DNA of 64,000 nt from Virgibacillus litoralis (lineage in GTDB: Bacteria > Bacillota > Bacilli > Bacillales > Amphibacillaceae), in the NCBI RefSeq assembly GCF_017873675.1, contig NZ_JAGGKK010000006.1:62001-126000 (forward strand), in the 5' to 3' direction. The position numbers and the translations under genes were made by a program. The notes under the pieces were generated by a model. That model was not told the DNA's origin. It made no database searches and saw nothing but the letters and a program-made list of their open reading frames with translations. This document shows, piece by piece, positions 16,946 through 26,270 of this stretch; the stretch's first letter is position 1, and each line of letters starts with the position of its first letter.

Positions 16946-17515
16946 TTATTTATCATGATACAAAAAACAATTTTTCGTATGATCGTTAACCATCCCTGTT
17001 GCCTGCATAAATGCATAGCAAATAGTCGGACCAACAAACTTGAACCCGCGTTTCTTCAGGTCTTTACTCATTGCCTCTGACTCTTTAGTGGAGGCGGGGA
17101 CATCAGCATGCATATCCCAGCTGTTTAGAACAGGTTCGCCACCAACAAAATTCCAGATATAACTGTCAAAGTCACCAAATTCCTCCTGAACCTGTAAGAA
17201 CGCTTTTGCATTCGTGACAACTGAATTAACCTTGAGTTTGTTCCGGATAATCCCTTCGTTGTTTAACAGCTCTTCAATTTTACCTTCATCATATTTACTA
17301 ACGATCTTGGGATCAAAGTAATCAAAAGCTTTTTGGTAGTTTTCTCTTCGCTTTAATATCGTAATCCAACTTAGACCCGCCTGAGCACCCTCCAATGAAA
17401 GCATTTCGAATAATTCCTGATCATTATGTGTTGGCCTTCCCCATTCATGGTCATGGTAATCAATATATATTTGTTCATCGGTTACCCATTCACAGCGTTT
17501 TTGTCTTATATCCAT
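16946..17515 (-). CDS. tag: DNA-3-methyladenine glycosylase I
   Basis: Base excision repair enzyme that removes 3-methyladenine from alkylated DNA. The 189-residue protein has the Tag pattern: RCEWVTDEQIYIDYHDHEWG at the start, LSLEGAQAGLSWITILKRRENY, the helix-hairpin region, and a C-terminal zinc site with CYAFMQATGMVNDH and NCFLYH. It starts 3 bases after the sulfurtransferase stop, with its Shine-Dalgarno (GAAGGACGAG) in the end of that gene, so the two form an operon. Confidence 0.93.
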   Translation of the reverse strand: MDIRQKRCEWVTDEQIYIDYHDHEWGRPTHNDQELFEMLSLEGAQAGLSWITILKRRENYQKAFDYFDPKIVSKYDEGKIEELLNNEGIIRNKLKVNSVVTNAKAFLQVQEEFGDFDSYIWNFVGGEPVLNSWDMHADVPASTKESEAMSKDLKKRGFKFVGPTICYAFMQATGMVNDHTKNCFLYHDK

Positions 17516-17518
17516 TTG

Positions 17519-18361
17519 CTACTCGTCCTTCTTTTCAATTTCATTTTCTTCATATGAAATCCAGTCACTGAAACTTCCAGGGTAAAGCTTAACATTTTTA
17601 TAGCCTGCTTTCTTCAAAGCTAGCACATTCGGACATGCGGAAACCCCTGAGCCACATGAAACGATTATCTCATCATCTTTAGATAACGCGGAAAAATTCT
17701 CTTGAAGGTCAGTGTCATTTTTCCAGTTGCCATCCTCATCCAAAACATTCTTCCAGAAGTAGTTTTTGGCTCCAGGAATATGCCCTGCTTTTGGATATAG
17801 TGGTTCTGTTTTTCCTAAATAACGATCTCTTCCACGTGAGTCAATTAATACTGCAGACTTATTATCCAGTTTTTCTTTTACCTCATCAATGTCAGCAACC
17901 TGGTTTTCACGAAAAATTGGCTGGAAATCTGTTGCAGATAGAGTCGGTATTTCCGATGACACCTCATGTCCTTGCTCAACCCATTTTTCAAAGCCACCAT
18001 CTAAAAGATATACGTTTTCATGACCCATGTAATTAAGCAACCACCATAAACGCGCGGCGAACATATCATTTCGCTGATCGTAAATCACAACTGCTGTATC
18101 ATGGTCAATTCCAATGTTGCCTATTTTTGCAGCAAACATATCCATATCTGGTAATGGATGATTACCACCATGCTTCTCTGCTTTTCCTGATAAATCTTTG
18201 TTTAAATCCAAATAAACTGCATGTGGAATATGACTTTCCAAGTAAGCTTTTCTCCCAGCCTCAGGGTCATTCAACTGAAACCGGGCATCAACGACAACAG
18301 TATTCTCTAACTTGTTTTCCAACCGTTCCTTAAGCCAAGTATCATTAACTATTATTGACAT
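17519..18361 (-). CDS. sseA: Sulfurtransferase (rhodanese / 3-mercaptopyruvate type)
   Basis: A 280-residue protein with two rhodanese domains (about 1-135 and 150-275). Only the C-terminal domain carries the catalytic Cys, in the loop CGSGVSA. That six-residue loop resembles mercaptopyruvate sulfurtransferases (CG[S/T]GVTA) more than thiosulfate ones (CRKGVTA). The inactive N-terminal domain has Asp in the equivalent position (IYDQRNDM). First gene of an operon with tag. The choice between the two substrates is inferred from the loop. Confidence 0.87.
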   Translation of the reverse strand: MSIIVNDTWLKERLENKLENTVVVDARFQLNDPEAGRKAYLESHIPHAVYLDLNKDLSGKAEKHGGNHPLPDMDMFAAKIGNIGIDHDTAVVIYDQRNDMFAARLWWLLNYMGHENVYLLDGGFEKWVEQGHEVSSEIPTLSATDFQPIFRENQVADIDEVKEKLDNKSAVLIDSRGRDRYLGKTEPLYPKAGHIPGAKNYFWKNVLDEDGNWKNDTDLQENFSALSKDDEIIVSCGSGVSACPNVLALKKAGYKNVKLYPGSFSDWISYEENEIEKKDE

Positions 18362-18466
18362 AATCGCCCCTCCTCCAAATAATTCTTTCTATCTTATATT
18401 CTAAACTATTTTCTTTTTCCTTTCTAAATTTATGATAAAATTAACTCAATAAGGAGATGAATACAT

Positions 18467-19696
18467 ATGAAAACAGCGTTAATCGAACGCCTAACAAGGT
18501 ATGTAAAAATCGATACACAGTCTGACGAAAGCAATGAAAGTACCCCATCTACACCAGGTCAATTTAAACTTGCTAACTTATTGGTAGAAGAGCTGAAGAC
18601 AATTGGCATGACTGATGTAACAGTCGATGACAACGCATATGTAATGGCGACACTACCATCAAATTCGGATAAAGAAGTACCTACAATTGGATTTCTGGCG
18701 CATCTGGATACTGCTACTGATTTCACCGGAAAAGGTGTGAATCCGCAAGTGGTGGAAAACTTTGATGGGAATGACCTTACATTGAAAAAAGATTTAGGAG
18801 TAGCTTTAACTGCTAAAGATTTTCCTGAGCTCCCAGGCTACAAGGGACACACCCTCATGACTACAGACGGGACAACCTTGCTTGGCGCTGATAACAAAGC
18901 AGGAATAACTGAGATTATGACCGCAATGGATTATTTAATCAATCATCCTGAGATTAAACATGGAGACATACGTGTTGCCTTTACACCTGACGAAGAAATC
19001 GGCCGTGGCCCTCACAATTTTGATGTGGAGCGATTTAATGCTCCTTTTGCATATACCGTCGACGGTGGTCCATTGGGAGAATTACAGTATGAAAGCTTTA
19101 ACGCTGCAGCTGCCAGAGTTACCTTTAAAGGCAACAGTGTGCACCCTGGAACTTCTAAGAACAAAATGATTAATGCCGGAAAATTGGCAGCGGAATTCAT
19201 CAGCAAATTCCCCGAACTCGAATCACCTGAGCATACAGAAAAGTACGAAGGCTTTTACCACTTGATTTCCGTAAATGGTGATGTTGAAAAAACTGTCGTA
19301 ACTTATATCATTCGTGATTTTGATAAAGATAATTTTAAATCCAGAAAAAAAACAATTCTTAAATTTACGAATGACATTAACGAAGCCTATGGCGAAAATT
19401 GTGCAGAACTGGAAATGGCTGATCAATATTACAACATGCGCGAAAAAATTGAGCCTGTAAAAGAGATTGTTGATATCGCCTATAAAGCTATGACAAATTT
19501 GAACATTGACCCGCTTGTAAAACCAGTTCGCGGCGGGACAGATGGATCACAGCTTTCCTATATGGGCTTGCCGACACCGAACATCTTCACTGGCGGTGAA
19601 AACTACCACGGGAAATTTGAATATATATCAGTCGATAACATGGAGAAAGCAACAAACGTCATTGTTGAAATCACTAGATTATTCGAATCAAAATAA
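18467..19696 (+). CDS. pepT: Peptidase T (tripeptide aminopeptidase)
   Basis: Zinc aminopeptidase of the M20B family that removes the N-terminal residue from tripeptides. The 409-residue protein has the metal ligands in [32 protein letters not shown] and [10 protein letters not shown], with the dimerisation domain [14 protein letters not shown] and the last His in [19 protein letters not shown] precedes the ATG. Cytoplasmic, single gene, own terminator. Confidence 0.95.
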   Translation: MKTALIERLTRYVKIDTQSDESNESTPSTPGQFKLANLLVEELKTIGMTDVTVDDNAYVMATLPSNSDKEVPTIGFLAHLDTATDFTGKGVNPQVVENFDGNDLTLKKDLGVALTAKDFPELPGYKGHTLMTTDGTTLLGADNKAGITEIMTAMDYLINHPEIKHGDIRVAFTPDEEIGRGPHNFDVERFNAPFAYTVDGGPLGELQYESFNAAAARVTFKGNSVHPGTSKNKMINAGKLAAEFISKFPELESPEHTEKYEGFYHLISVNGDVEKTVVTYIIRDFDKDNFKSRKKTILKFTNDINEAYGENCAELEMADQYYNMREKIEPVKEIVDIAYKAMTNLNIDPLVKPVRGGTDGSQLSYMGLPTPNIFTGGENYHGKFEYISVDNMEKATNVIVEITRLFESK

Positions 19697-19708
19697 GATC
19701 CAAACAAT

Positions 19709-19740
19709 GCTGGATTCAGGCACAATGAATCCAGCTTTAT
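19709..19740 (+). terminator. pepT terminator
   Basis: Perfect 10-bp stem GCTGGATTCA/TGAATCCAGC with a 7-base loop, followed by TTTATTATT. Confidence 0.88.
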
Positions 19741-19777
19741 TATTTTATATGACCTTACTTATCGAAGAAATTTCACA

Positions 19778-20962
19778 CTAATTACGAATAAAAAACGAAG
19801 CTGCCAGTCCGCCCGATAACAATAAAGCCAAAACGAAAAATGTTATAGAGAAACTTCCTGTTTGCATTAAACCGCTGGCAACTATCGGCCCAAGTGATGC
19901 TCCAATAAATAATATAAACGTATATATGGATGCAGCAATTGCCCTGATGTTTCCACTCCATTCACCAATTAACGTCATAATTGCTGGAAATGTTAGTGAA
20001 ATACCGGCTACATAAACTACACTCATACAAATGATTACTGGTAAATTAGTGTCTATCCCTAACATTACTAATCCGCCTACCGAAACCGCTAAACCCACTC
20101 GTAAAACCACTAACAATCCTAACTTCTTTGCCAAAAATCCGGTGAATGGTGAAAGAATCATTCCAGCTAGCCCCGCTGCCCGAACATAGAGAATTTCTCT
20201 ATCCCCAAGATAAAACGGTGCATCTTTCAAATAATCACCAAGTACAGTGTACATACCAATAAAGGTCAGCAGTAACATGATCGTAATTACATAGCATAAA
20301 CGGAAGTTTTTTTGAGCAAAGATTTTTTTCACTTGTTTGATGTGATAAGCCATACTAATAGGAGTTTTTTCGCTTTTGGTTGTTGGCAATATTTTAGCAA
20401 CTGCAAGCAAACTAACTAGGTATAATCCTCCAAATAGTATAAAAACAAAATGCCAATCAAACGTTTGATCAATAAATCCTGCTACTACCTGACCGAAAAT
20501 TCCCGCTGTTAAAAATCCAAAGCTAGTAAAGCCAATTGTTGTAACCAGCTTACGTTTCGGAAAAACATCAAACACGTAAGCTAAAGCTGCTGGAGCAAAT
20601 GCAGCTGAGATAAATCCTTGTAATGCTCTAAGTATTATTAGCCATATGAGATGATTCACGAACCCTATCGTAAAGGTAACCAGTGAAAGAACACCCAGAC
20701 CAAATACAATCATTTGTTTTCGGCCATAACGATCAGCTAACGGACCCAAAACTAAAAATCCCACCGCATAAAACAGAGAAAATATACTTCCCGTCCACGC
20801 AGCGGTTGTTTGAGTTACTTGAAATTCCTTTACAAACACACCAATAAGAGGAGTAGTTACATAAACACTTGAGACAACAATCAATGCACACCAAAAAAGT
20901 AAGAATGTTATCAAATTATAATTGGGTTCAACATGCTTTGGCATGCTTGTCATAGTATTCAC
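19778..20962 (-). CDS. MFS transporter (12-TM drug/metabolite efflux type)
   Basis: Inner membrane major facilitator of 394 residues with about 12 hydrophobic segments. Motif A appears between TM2 and TM3 as GPLADRYGRKQ, and a partner GFLAKKLGLL lies in the second half. Closest general type is the YnfM/AraJ-like proton-coupled exporters; the substrate is unknown. The first in-frame GTG at 20962 has GGAGGG 7 bases upstream and was taken as start; an ATG three codons later is possible. Confidence 0.85.
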   Translation of the reverse strand: MNTMTSMPKHVEPNYNLITFLLFWCALIVVSSVYVTTPLIGVFVKEFQVTQTTAAWTGSIFSLFYAVGFLVLGPLADRYGRKQMIVFGLGVLSLVTFTIGFVNHLIWLIILRALQGFISAAFAPAALAYVFDVFPKRKLVTTIGFTSFGFLTAGIFGQVVAGFIDQTFDWHFVFILFGGLYLVSLLAVAKILPTTKSEKTPISMAYHIKQVKKIFAQKNFRLCYVITIMLLLTFIGMYTVLGDYLKDAPFYLGDREILYVRAAGLAGMILSPFTGFLAKKLGLLVVLRVGLAVSVGGLVMLGIDTNLPVIICMSVVYVAGISLTFPAIMTLIGEWSGNIRAIAASIYTFILFIGASLGPIVASGLMQTGSFSITFFVLALLLSGGLAASFFIRN

Positions 20963-21476
20963 ACCTGTTCCCTCCAGTCATATTCACTTCAATATAACTA
21001 TGAGAGAGGCGAAATAATTGTGTTTCTCCCCAAAGACTTTAATCAAAGCTGATTCGTAAATTTTGATACGTTTTAATCTCCGCAGTTAGATATAGCCTGT
21101 TACATAATGCAGGAAAATAAGTAAGTGTGTGACACAGCTCCGGAAATACACTCCCCCTTCCTTGTGCTCGCGTTGAGGCTTAGCCTTAAGGTGCACAACT
21201 TCCCGAAGCGTAACAATATCCTTAAAAAATAGACTTACTCTAATAAAGCAATATTCATACAATGATGTGAAAACCAATTCGTGTAGACGGCCCAAAACAT
21301 CAAGTGTTATGATATTTAATGGATTAAATAAAACTATGATTTCAATACTACAATCGAACCAGAAGCTCGAAAAGTGGCATTTTAGAAATTAAAAAAGTAT
21401 TATTCCTCTATCAATGACACTTTTTTACCTTCATATTCGAATAGTAGGATAGAGAGATAACAGGGAGAGAACATGA

Positions 21477-22490
21477 ATGCTCAAAAAAGGATTATCAGTC
21501 GCTTTTGTACTGATGGCACTATTATTACTAGTAGTTGCATGCAATAATCAAGAACCTAAAGACGGTAATACTGACTCAGCGCCAACTAGTGAAAAAGATG
21601 GTCAGGATATGAAAGAAAAACCAGAGGAAGAAATAACGCTGCCAAAGACGACTTTGCATAAAACGGACCAGGGTGAATCTGTTCAGTCCCTACAGGAAAT
21701 TCTAAATAAAGTAGGCTATTCACTTACCGTAAATGGTGAGTTCAATGCTATGACAACTTGGGCAGTTACAGATTTTCAAATGCAACAGGAAGGCATGGCT
21801 GTCTCAGGGATTTATAATGAAGCTACAAAAGAGGCTCTTAGCAATGCGCTTGAAAACGAATCATCGATTGAACCAGCAGCAGGACTGGAAAAACCAGATA
21901 ATGATAAAAGTACTATCAGCAATCCACATGAAATTTTAACACTAGTAAACAAGGAACATGCATTACCTGCAAATTTCGTTCCTCGTAATCTAGTAAAACC
22001 AGATGTGCGATTCCCTTTTACTGAATCTCTGCCGAAAATGCAAATGCGAGAGGTTGCTGCAGGTGCGCTAGAAGAAATGTTTCAGGCAGGAGACAATGCC
22101 GGGATTGATTTATTCGCCCAATCAGGATATCGATCCTATGATAGACAGGATGCTATATTTGCCTCAAACGTTGCACAGCACGGCGAGGAAGCTGCCAACA
22201 CCTTTAGTGCAAGGCCTGGAGAAAGTGAGCACCAATCCGGTTTAACAATGGATGTAACTAGTCCCGATATTGGATATAAATTAACAGTCGAATTTGGTGA
22301 AACGGATGAAGGACAATGGGTTCAACAGCATGCTGCAGAATACGGCTTTATCATTCGGTACCCTAAAGGTAAGGAAGAAATCACGAAATATCAATATGAA
22401 CCATGGCATTTGCGCTATGTTGGTCAAGATGCCGCTGAGGAGATAATGCAAAAAGGACTAACCTTGGAAGAATACCTCGGGGTAAAATAG
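21477..22490 (+). CDS. D-alanyl-D-alanine carboxypeptidase lipoprotein (VanY/YodJ-like) with peptidoglycan-binding domain
   Basis: A 337-residue lipoprotein. Its signal peptide ends in the lipobox LVVAC, followed by an acidic linker. A PG_binding_1 domain (about 55-120) reads SVQSLQEILNKVGYSLTVNG and FQMQQEGMAVSG. The M15B peptidase domain (about 150-335) has SGYRSYDRQ, the zinc ligands in SEHQSGLTMDV, and the closing YEPWHLRYVG. It should trim D-Ala from pentapeptide stems at the outer membrane face. AGGGAGAG precedes the ATG. Single gene; the 500-base gap upstream holds a short fragment matching repeat module A (21136-21152) and nothing else I can name. Confidence 0.9.
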   Translation: MLKKGLSVAFVLMALLLLVVACNNQEPKDGNTDSAPTSEKDGQDMKEKPEEEITLPKTTLHKTDQGESVQSLQEILNKVGYSLTVNGEFNAMTTWAVTDFQMQQEGMAVSGIYNEATKEALSNALENESSIEPAAGLEKPDNDKSTISNPHEILTLVNKEHALPANFVPRNLVKPDVRFPFTESLPKMQMREVAAGALEEMFQAGDNAGIDLFAQSGYRSYDRQDAIFASNVAQHGEEAANTFSARPGESEHQSGLTMDVTSPDIGYKLTVEFGETDEGQWVQQHAAEYGFIIRYPKGKEEITKYQYEPWHLRYVGQDAAEEIMQKGLTLEEYLGVK

Positions 22491-22590
22491 AGTTGATATA
22501 GAGGATGATTGGTTACGTGATTGCCCATAGTTACTTTAGCGGACATCAGGTACGCTATTTCACATAAAACAATCATTATTATGATGTTCA

Positions 22591-22667
22591 CGGACACCAA
22601 GGACCTTATTTGATGGAAACGGCCATTTTATACACTGATATATGTTAAATAAGGGCTCCTGTGTCCG
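22591..22667. repeat. Inverted CGGACAC repeat upstream of the IS element
   Basis: CGGACACCAAGGACCTTATTT at 22591-22611 is matched in reverse by AAATAAGG..CTGTGTCCG at 22647-22667, forming a long imperfect hairpin. Related AGCGGACATCAGGTACGCTATT lies just before it at about 22537, and TATGTCCGCC follows the IS right end at 24172, so the IS probably landed in such a repeat field. No gene is seen in 22491-22712. Confidence 0.55.
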
Positions 22668-22791
22668 CATATCATCTCAAAAACCACTTTTTACTAGAAA
22701 TAACGGAACGTATGTGATTAGAATAAAAAGTGGACACCCCTTTAACGAAAATCAAAATTTGTTATGATAATAATAATTAGGAGGGGTTCCC

Positions 22792-23094
22792 ATGGGTGAA
22801 CATCGGCAAAGATACAGTGAAAAGTTCAAGAAAGAAACAGTTAAGTTTGCACAGGAACAACGACAAAAGAAGAATATGACTGATATTGCGGATGAACTGC
22901 AGGTTCCGCTAAGCAGTCTTCATGAATGGATGAAACATTATCGTGAATTTGAAAATGAGCCCGTTGTAACTGGAGATCGTGTGAAGCAATTGGAAAAAGA
23001 GTTAGAAATAAAAGATAAAAAAATAGCAGAAACCGAAGAGGAACTAGCTATTGTAAAAAAGGCGGTACACATCTTCAGCAGACCAAGGCCATGA
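22792..23094 (+). CDS. IS3-family transposase OrfA
   Basis: A 100-residue DNA-binding subunit: helix-turn-helix (about 10-50, YSEKFKKETVKFAQEQ and DELQVPLSSLHEW) followed by a leucine-zipper-like coiled coil (VKQLEKELEIKDKKIAETEEELAIVKK, split here for position about 62-90). An AAAAAAG slippery heptamer at 23055-23061 is in the right phase for -1 frameshifting, and the -1 frame is open from there into orfB, so the normal product is probably an OrfAB fusion. AGGAGGGG precedes the ATG. Confidence 0.9.
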   Translation: MGEHRQRYSEKFKKETVKFAQEQRQKKNMTDIADELQVPLSSLHEWMKHYREFENEPVVTGDRVKQLEKELEIKDKKIAETEEELAIVKKAVHIFSRPRP

Positions 23095-23966
23095 GGTTCG
23101 AATTCATTGATAATCATCGCTCGGAATTTTCAGTGATGAAGATGTGTGACGTGTTTAATGTATCACCGAGCGGTTATTTCAAATGGAAGAATCACCAACC
23201 AAGCCAACAGGAAATACGTCGAAATCAAATCAAAGAGCGTATAGTTTTTCATTTTTATGATACTCAAAAAAGATACGGCAGCCCTAAGATTACGGGGAAA
23301 CTGCAGAGTGAGGGTTATACCATCACAGAGAGAACAGTGAGCATTTATATGCGGCAACTTGGTCTCCGGTCTTGTGTATCCAAGAAATTTAAAGTAGCTA
23401 CCACGAATTCGAATCATATGTATCCGATAGCACCTAATAAGTTGAATCAAAACTTCACCACATCAGCGCCAAGCATGGTGTGGGTGTCCGATATCACCTA
23501 TATTCCTTGTCGTGAAGGCCGTTTATATCTGGCAACTGTTCTTGACCTGTTTACGCGTGAAATTGTTGGCTGGCGACTTTATGGCCATATGGAATCGAAG
23601 TTGGTTCTTGATGCGTTGGAGGATGCATATCAAGCAAAGAAACCGGAACAAGGATTGCTTCATCATTCAGATCGGGGCAAGCAATACGCTTCCAAGGAAT
23701 ATCAAAAAAAGCTTGAAAGTTATGGGATGGAAGCAAGTATGAGTCGTACTGGAAATTGTTATGACAATGCATGTGCAGAGTCTTTTTTCAGCATTTTAAA
23801 AAAAGAATTATTACAAGGAAAAAGGTTTCAAACCAAACAGGAAGCCTATACGGAGCTATACCGTTATATTGAGTTTTTCTATAATCGTAAAAGAATACAC
23901 GGTTCGATTGGGTATCTGTCGCCAGTGCAATATGAACAGCAGTACTATCAGGGGCTTTTAGCATAA
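23091..23966 (+). CDS. IS3-family transposase OrfB (DDE catalytic subunit)
   Basis: A 291-residue rve-type integrase domain. The HTH_21-like part (RYGSPKITGKLQSEGY) is followed by the acidic triad: Asp in VWVSDITYI, Asp in LLHHSDRGKQYAS, and Glu in CAESFFSILKKELL. The closing motif HGSIGYLSPVQYE is also intact. It starts at the ATGA overlapping the orfA stop, in the -1 frame. Translation is likely by programmed frameshift at 23055-23061. No inactivating mutation is visible. Confidence 0.92.
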   Translation: MRFEFIDNHRSEFSVMKMCDVFNVSPSGYFKWKNHQPSQQEIRRNQIKERIVFHFYDTQKRYGSPKITGKLQSEGYTITERTVSIYMRQLGLRSCVSKKFKVATTNSNHMYPIAPNKLNQNFTTSAPSMVWVSDITYIPCREGRLYLATVLDLFTREIVGWRLYGHMESKLVLDALEDAYQAKKPEQGLLHHSDRGKQYASKEYQKKLESYGMEASMSRTGNCYDNACAESFFSILKKELLQGKRFQTKQEAYTELYRYIEFFYNRKRIHGSIGYLSPVQYEQQYYQGLLA

Positions 23967-24235
23967 ATTGTGAGCAGCATTACTAGGCAGTATGGTGGCT
24001 TTCTTCACTTACCAACAAAGCAGATGATTAAGTGGAGGGGTCAAGCGGTTTGGGCTTGATGCATCCACTTTATCATCTATGATTTTAAAAAGTGAAGAAC
24101 CGCCTACTGCACAAAAACAATGCCACAACTGTTTCGTTATTTAGGTGTCTACTTTCTTGACAGAAGTCCAGTATGTCCGCCGCTAGATATATAGATAGTT
24201 AACTTTTGATGATTCACTTCTTACTACTTTATGTA

Positions 24236-24694
24236 TTAACGGCTGCTCTCATTTTCAGCTACCTGTTTCACACGGTTCACAAACTTCACAACTACTTTGT
24301 TGCTAATGGCTAGCTTAATCAATAGTTTCATGAACCACTTTAGTGGCTGGTTTGTTGTTTCATAACGGAAATAAGTTTTGCTTTCATCTAACTTTTTCAA
24401 TTCATAGTATGCGGTAATATCAAACATATTAGCCAGTGTGAAACCAACCTTCATTTCTTTATAATCAGGCTGATTTTGGTAAAGTAATGTCTCCACATCA
24501 TACTCCTCAATACGTTTACCTTCCTGATATTTTTGACGATGGATACTGCCCACTACGTCATCGGTGACCTTAACTGGTTCATTTGCAATAACATTTGGCA
24601 TTACTTTTTGCATATCTTCCAACGTACCATCTAACAGTTTCCAGACTTGTTCGATAGGTGCGTTAATTTCAATTTCCTCTGACCATTTTTTCAT
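24236..24694 (-). CDS. SRPBCC (START-like) family protein
   Basis: A 152-residue protein with the typical SRPBCC opening EEIEINAPIEQVWKLL and an alternating beta pattern (VVGSIHRQKYQEGKRIEEYDV, FTLANMFDITAYYELKKL at positions about 45-110), ending in a long C-terminal helix. The fold makes a hydrophobic ligand cavity; the ligand is unknown. AAAGGGG lies upstream of the ATG and TGGTATAAT looks like an extended -10. Single gene. Confidence 0.7.
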   Translation of the reverse strand: MKKWSEEIEINAPIEQVWKLLDGTLEDMQKVMPNVIANEPVKVTDDVVGSIHRQKYQEGKRIEEYDVETLLYQNQPDYKEMKVGFTLANMFDITAYYELKKLDESKTYFRYETTNQPLKWFMKLLIKLAISNKVVVKFVNRVKQVAENESSR

Positions 24695-24800
24695 TTCAAA
24701 AAACCCCTTTCTTCTATATTATACCAGTGAAAGCGGTTCAAAAATATATAAAATTATGAAATATCAAGGGGAGTGAAAAGAGAGAAGTTTTTCTAAGAGG

Positions 24801-25331
24801 TTAAACTATTCCATGCGTGGATTTTTCTCCATTGTCAATTCGCGTGTCAAGCGCTCGAATACGTTCCAAGGCTACATGATCTTCAATGGTTTTATAATGA
24901 TGGTTTCCATTAAATTCTTCATCAGCTTCGTCGGCAAGTGCAACAACTTTTTGCAATGGTTTTAATTCCAGCTCACCATTAGGTAAATATGAATCTGTAT
25001 GCAACAGAATTGCGACGGCAATTTCTTTTGCCACATGACGATCCTCTCCAATACGGACGAGCAATTTATGTGCACGACTTGCACCTTTTATTGCATGAAT
25101 ATCACTTTCCTTATATAGCTCATAATCCCATTCCCCATCACGGAACCACGTATAATGTCCAATATCATGTAAGAGCGCCGCCTTTGTTGCATGGTCTGGA
25201 TTGACACCATATCTTTTGGCAAACATATAAGCATATTCTGCAGCAGCAATCGCATGTGCAGTACCTGAACGCTTGAGGCTTTTTTGGGTGATCGGGTGTA
25301 AGAAAATATCTTCTAAACATACATTGCGCAT
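24801..25331 (-). CDS. HD domain metal-dependent phosphohydrolase
   Basis: A 176-residue HD-superfamily protein. The metal ligands appear as SGTAHAIAAAEYA (His), ALLHDIGHYT (HD motif plus a second His), and a distal LADEADEEF helix. The inserted DYELYKESDIHAIKGA lies between. It resembles YfbR/YpgQ-like nucleotidases in architecture but no substrate can be assigned. AGGAGG precedes the ATG. Single gene, divergent from fruR. Confidence 0.72.
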   Translation of the reverse strand: MRNVCLEDIFLHPITQKSLKRSGTAHAIAAAEYAYMFAKRYGVNPDHATKAALLHDIGHYTWFRDGEWDYELYKESDIHAIKGASRAHKLLVRIGEDRHVAKEIAVAILLHTDSYLPNGELELKPLQKVVALADEADEEFNGNHHYKTIEDHVALERIRALDTRIDNGEKSTHGIV

Positions 25332-25458
25332 TTGAAGTCCTCCTTTCTTTTAAAATAATATACTTTAATTGATAATAACCGATTTATGGAATTTTTAAAC
25401 ATGTGACAGCATACTATTAAAAAAATGATTACTTTTGATTGTTTTTGAATTTTTATGA

Positions 25459-25487
25459 TTGAATTATGAAAACGTTTCCTTTATACT
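25459..25487 (+). promoter_or_regulatory. fru operon promoter with embedded cre (CcpA) site
   Basis: TTGAAT at 25459-25464, 17 bases, TATACT at 25482-25487. The spacer holds TGAAAACGTTTCCT (25467-25480), which fits every position of the cre consensus TGWAARCGYTWNCW. CcpA bound here would block RNA polymerase, giving glucose repression of fruRKA. Confidence 0.85.
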
Positions 25488-25517
25488 AAAAGTATCAAAA
25501 TATTAGGTGGTGAACAG

Positions 25518-26270
25518 ATGCTGACTACCGAACGCCATGAAATTATTTTAAATTTATTAAAAGAGAAACAAACTATCACAATACAGGACATTTCTGACGC
25601 AACTTCAGCTTCTCAATCAACAATACGCCGCGATCTAACAGACCTGGAAAAGTTAGATAAACTGGAACGCATCCATGGTGGAGCAACTTTAAGTGAACGG
25701 AAACTGCAGGAATACAGTATATCGGAAAAATCAGCCAAAAACCTTCAGGAAAAGATAAATATTGCCAAGTATGCTGCTTCACTAGTGAAAAAGGGAGATT
25801 GTATTTTTCTTGATGCAGGGACAACTACACTGCAATTAATTCCTTTTTTACAAGATAAAGAAGTAGTCGTTGTTACAAACGGACTTACACACCTTGATTC
25901 ATTAATTGAACATGGAATCCAAACGTATTTAACTGGAGGATTCATTAAAGTAAAAACAAGTGCACTGATTGGACCACAAACTATTCAATCACTAAAAAGT
26001 TACCGATTTGATAAATGCTTTTTAGGCGTAAATGGCTTCCACGAGGATTATGGATATACAACACCGGATCCAGAAGAAGCAAGTATAAAACATACTGCAT
26101 TTACACTCGCAAAAAACGCTTATGTGTTAGCAGACCACTCAAAGCATAACAAAGTAAGTTTTGCTAAAATATGCGAACTGCAGGATGCAGAGATCATCAC
26201 AAGTGACATCAATGAAGAAGATTTAGCTAAACTGTCAAAAATCACCACCGTAAAGGGGCTTTCATCATGA
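25518..26270 (+). CDS. fruR: DeoR-family fructose operon repressor
   Basis: A 250-residue DeoR regulator: winged helix at about 3-57 (TERHEIILNLLKEKQTI, SASQSTIRRDLTDLE) and a sugar-phosphate-sensing DeoRC domain (DAGTTTLQL, TNGLTH, LADHSKH). By analogy with B. subtilis FruR it should bind upstream of its own operon and be released by fructose 1-phosphate. Its stop overlaps fruK by 4 bases (ATGA), so expression is coupled. The start is chosen at the ATG with GGTGGTG upstream, 25 bases past the predicted promoter. Confidence 0.92.
   Translation: MLTTERHEIILNLLKEKQTITIQDISDATSASQSTIRRDLTDLEKLDKLERIHGGATLSERKLQEYSISEKSAKNLQEKINIAKYAASLVKKGDCIFLDAGTTTLQLIPFLQDKEVVVVTNGLTHLDSLIEHGIQTYLTGGFIKVKTSALIGPQTIQSLKSYRFDKCFLGVNGFHEDYGYTTPDPEEASIKHTAFTLAKNAYVLADHSKHNKVSFAKICELQDAEIITSDINEEDLAKLSKITTVKGLSS

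Larger units (their letters stand above)
22713..24170 (+). mobile_element. IS3-family insertion sequence, apparently intact reading frames
   Basis: About 1.46 kb element with orfA and orfB and a 200-base 3' non-coding end. The right end reads AGGTGTCTACTTTC..GAAGTCCA. The left end keeps AAAAAGTGGACACC, matching the inner part of the right inverted repeat, but the outer half (TGTGATTAGAAT) matches poorly. A 3-base direct repeat GTA flanks it (22710-22712 and 24171-24173), in the range for IS3. Between orfB and the right end is a large hairpin (arms about 23984-24010 and 24088-24110, nested arms 24022-24036 and 24064-24078). The exact left boundary is uncertain. Confidence 0.82.

Noticed and set aside
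22491-24235. Genomic island around the IS element
   Set aside because: Flanking genes are ordinary metabolic and wall genes with similar base composition; no integrase, tRNA or attachment sites are visible.
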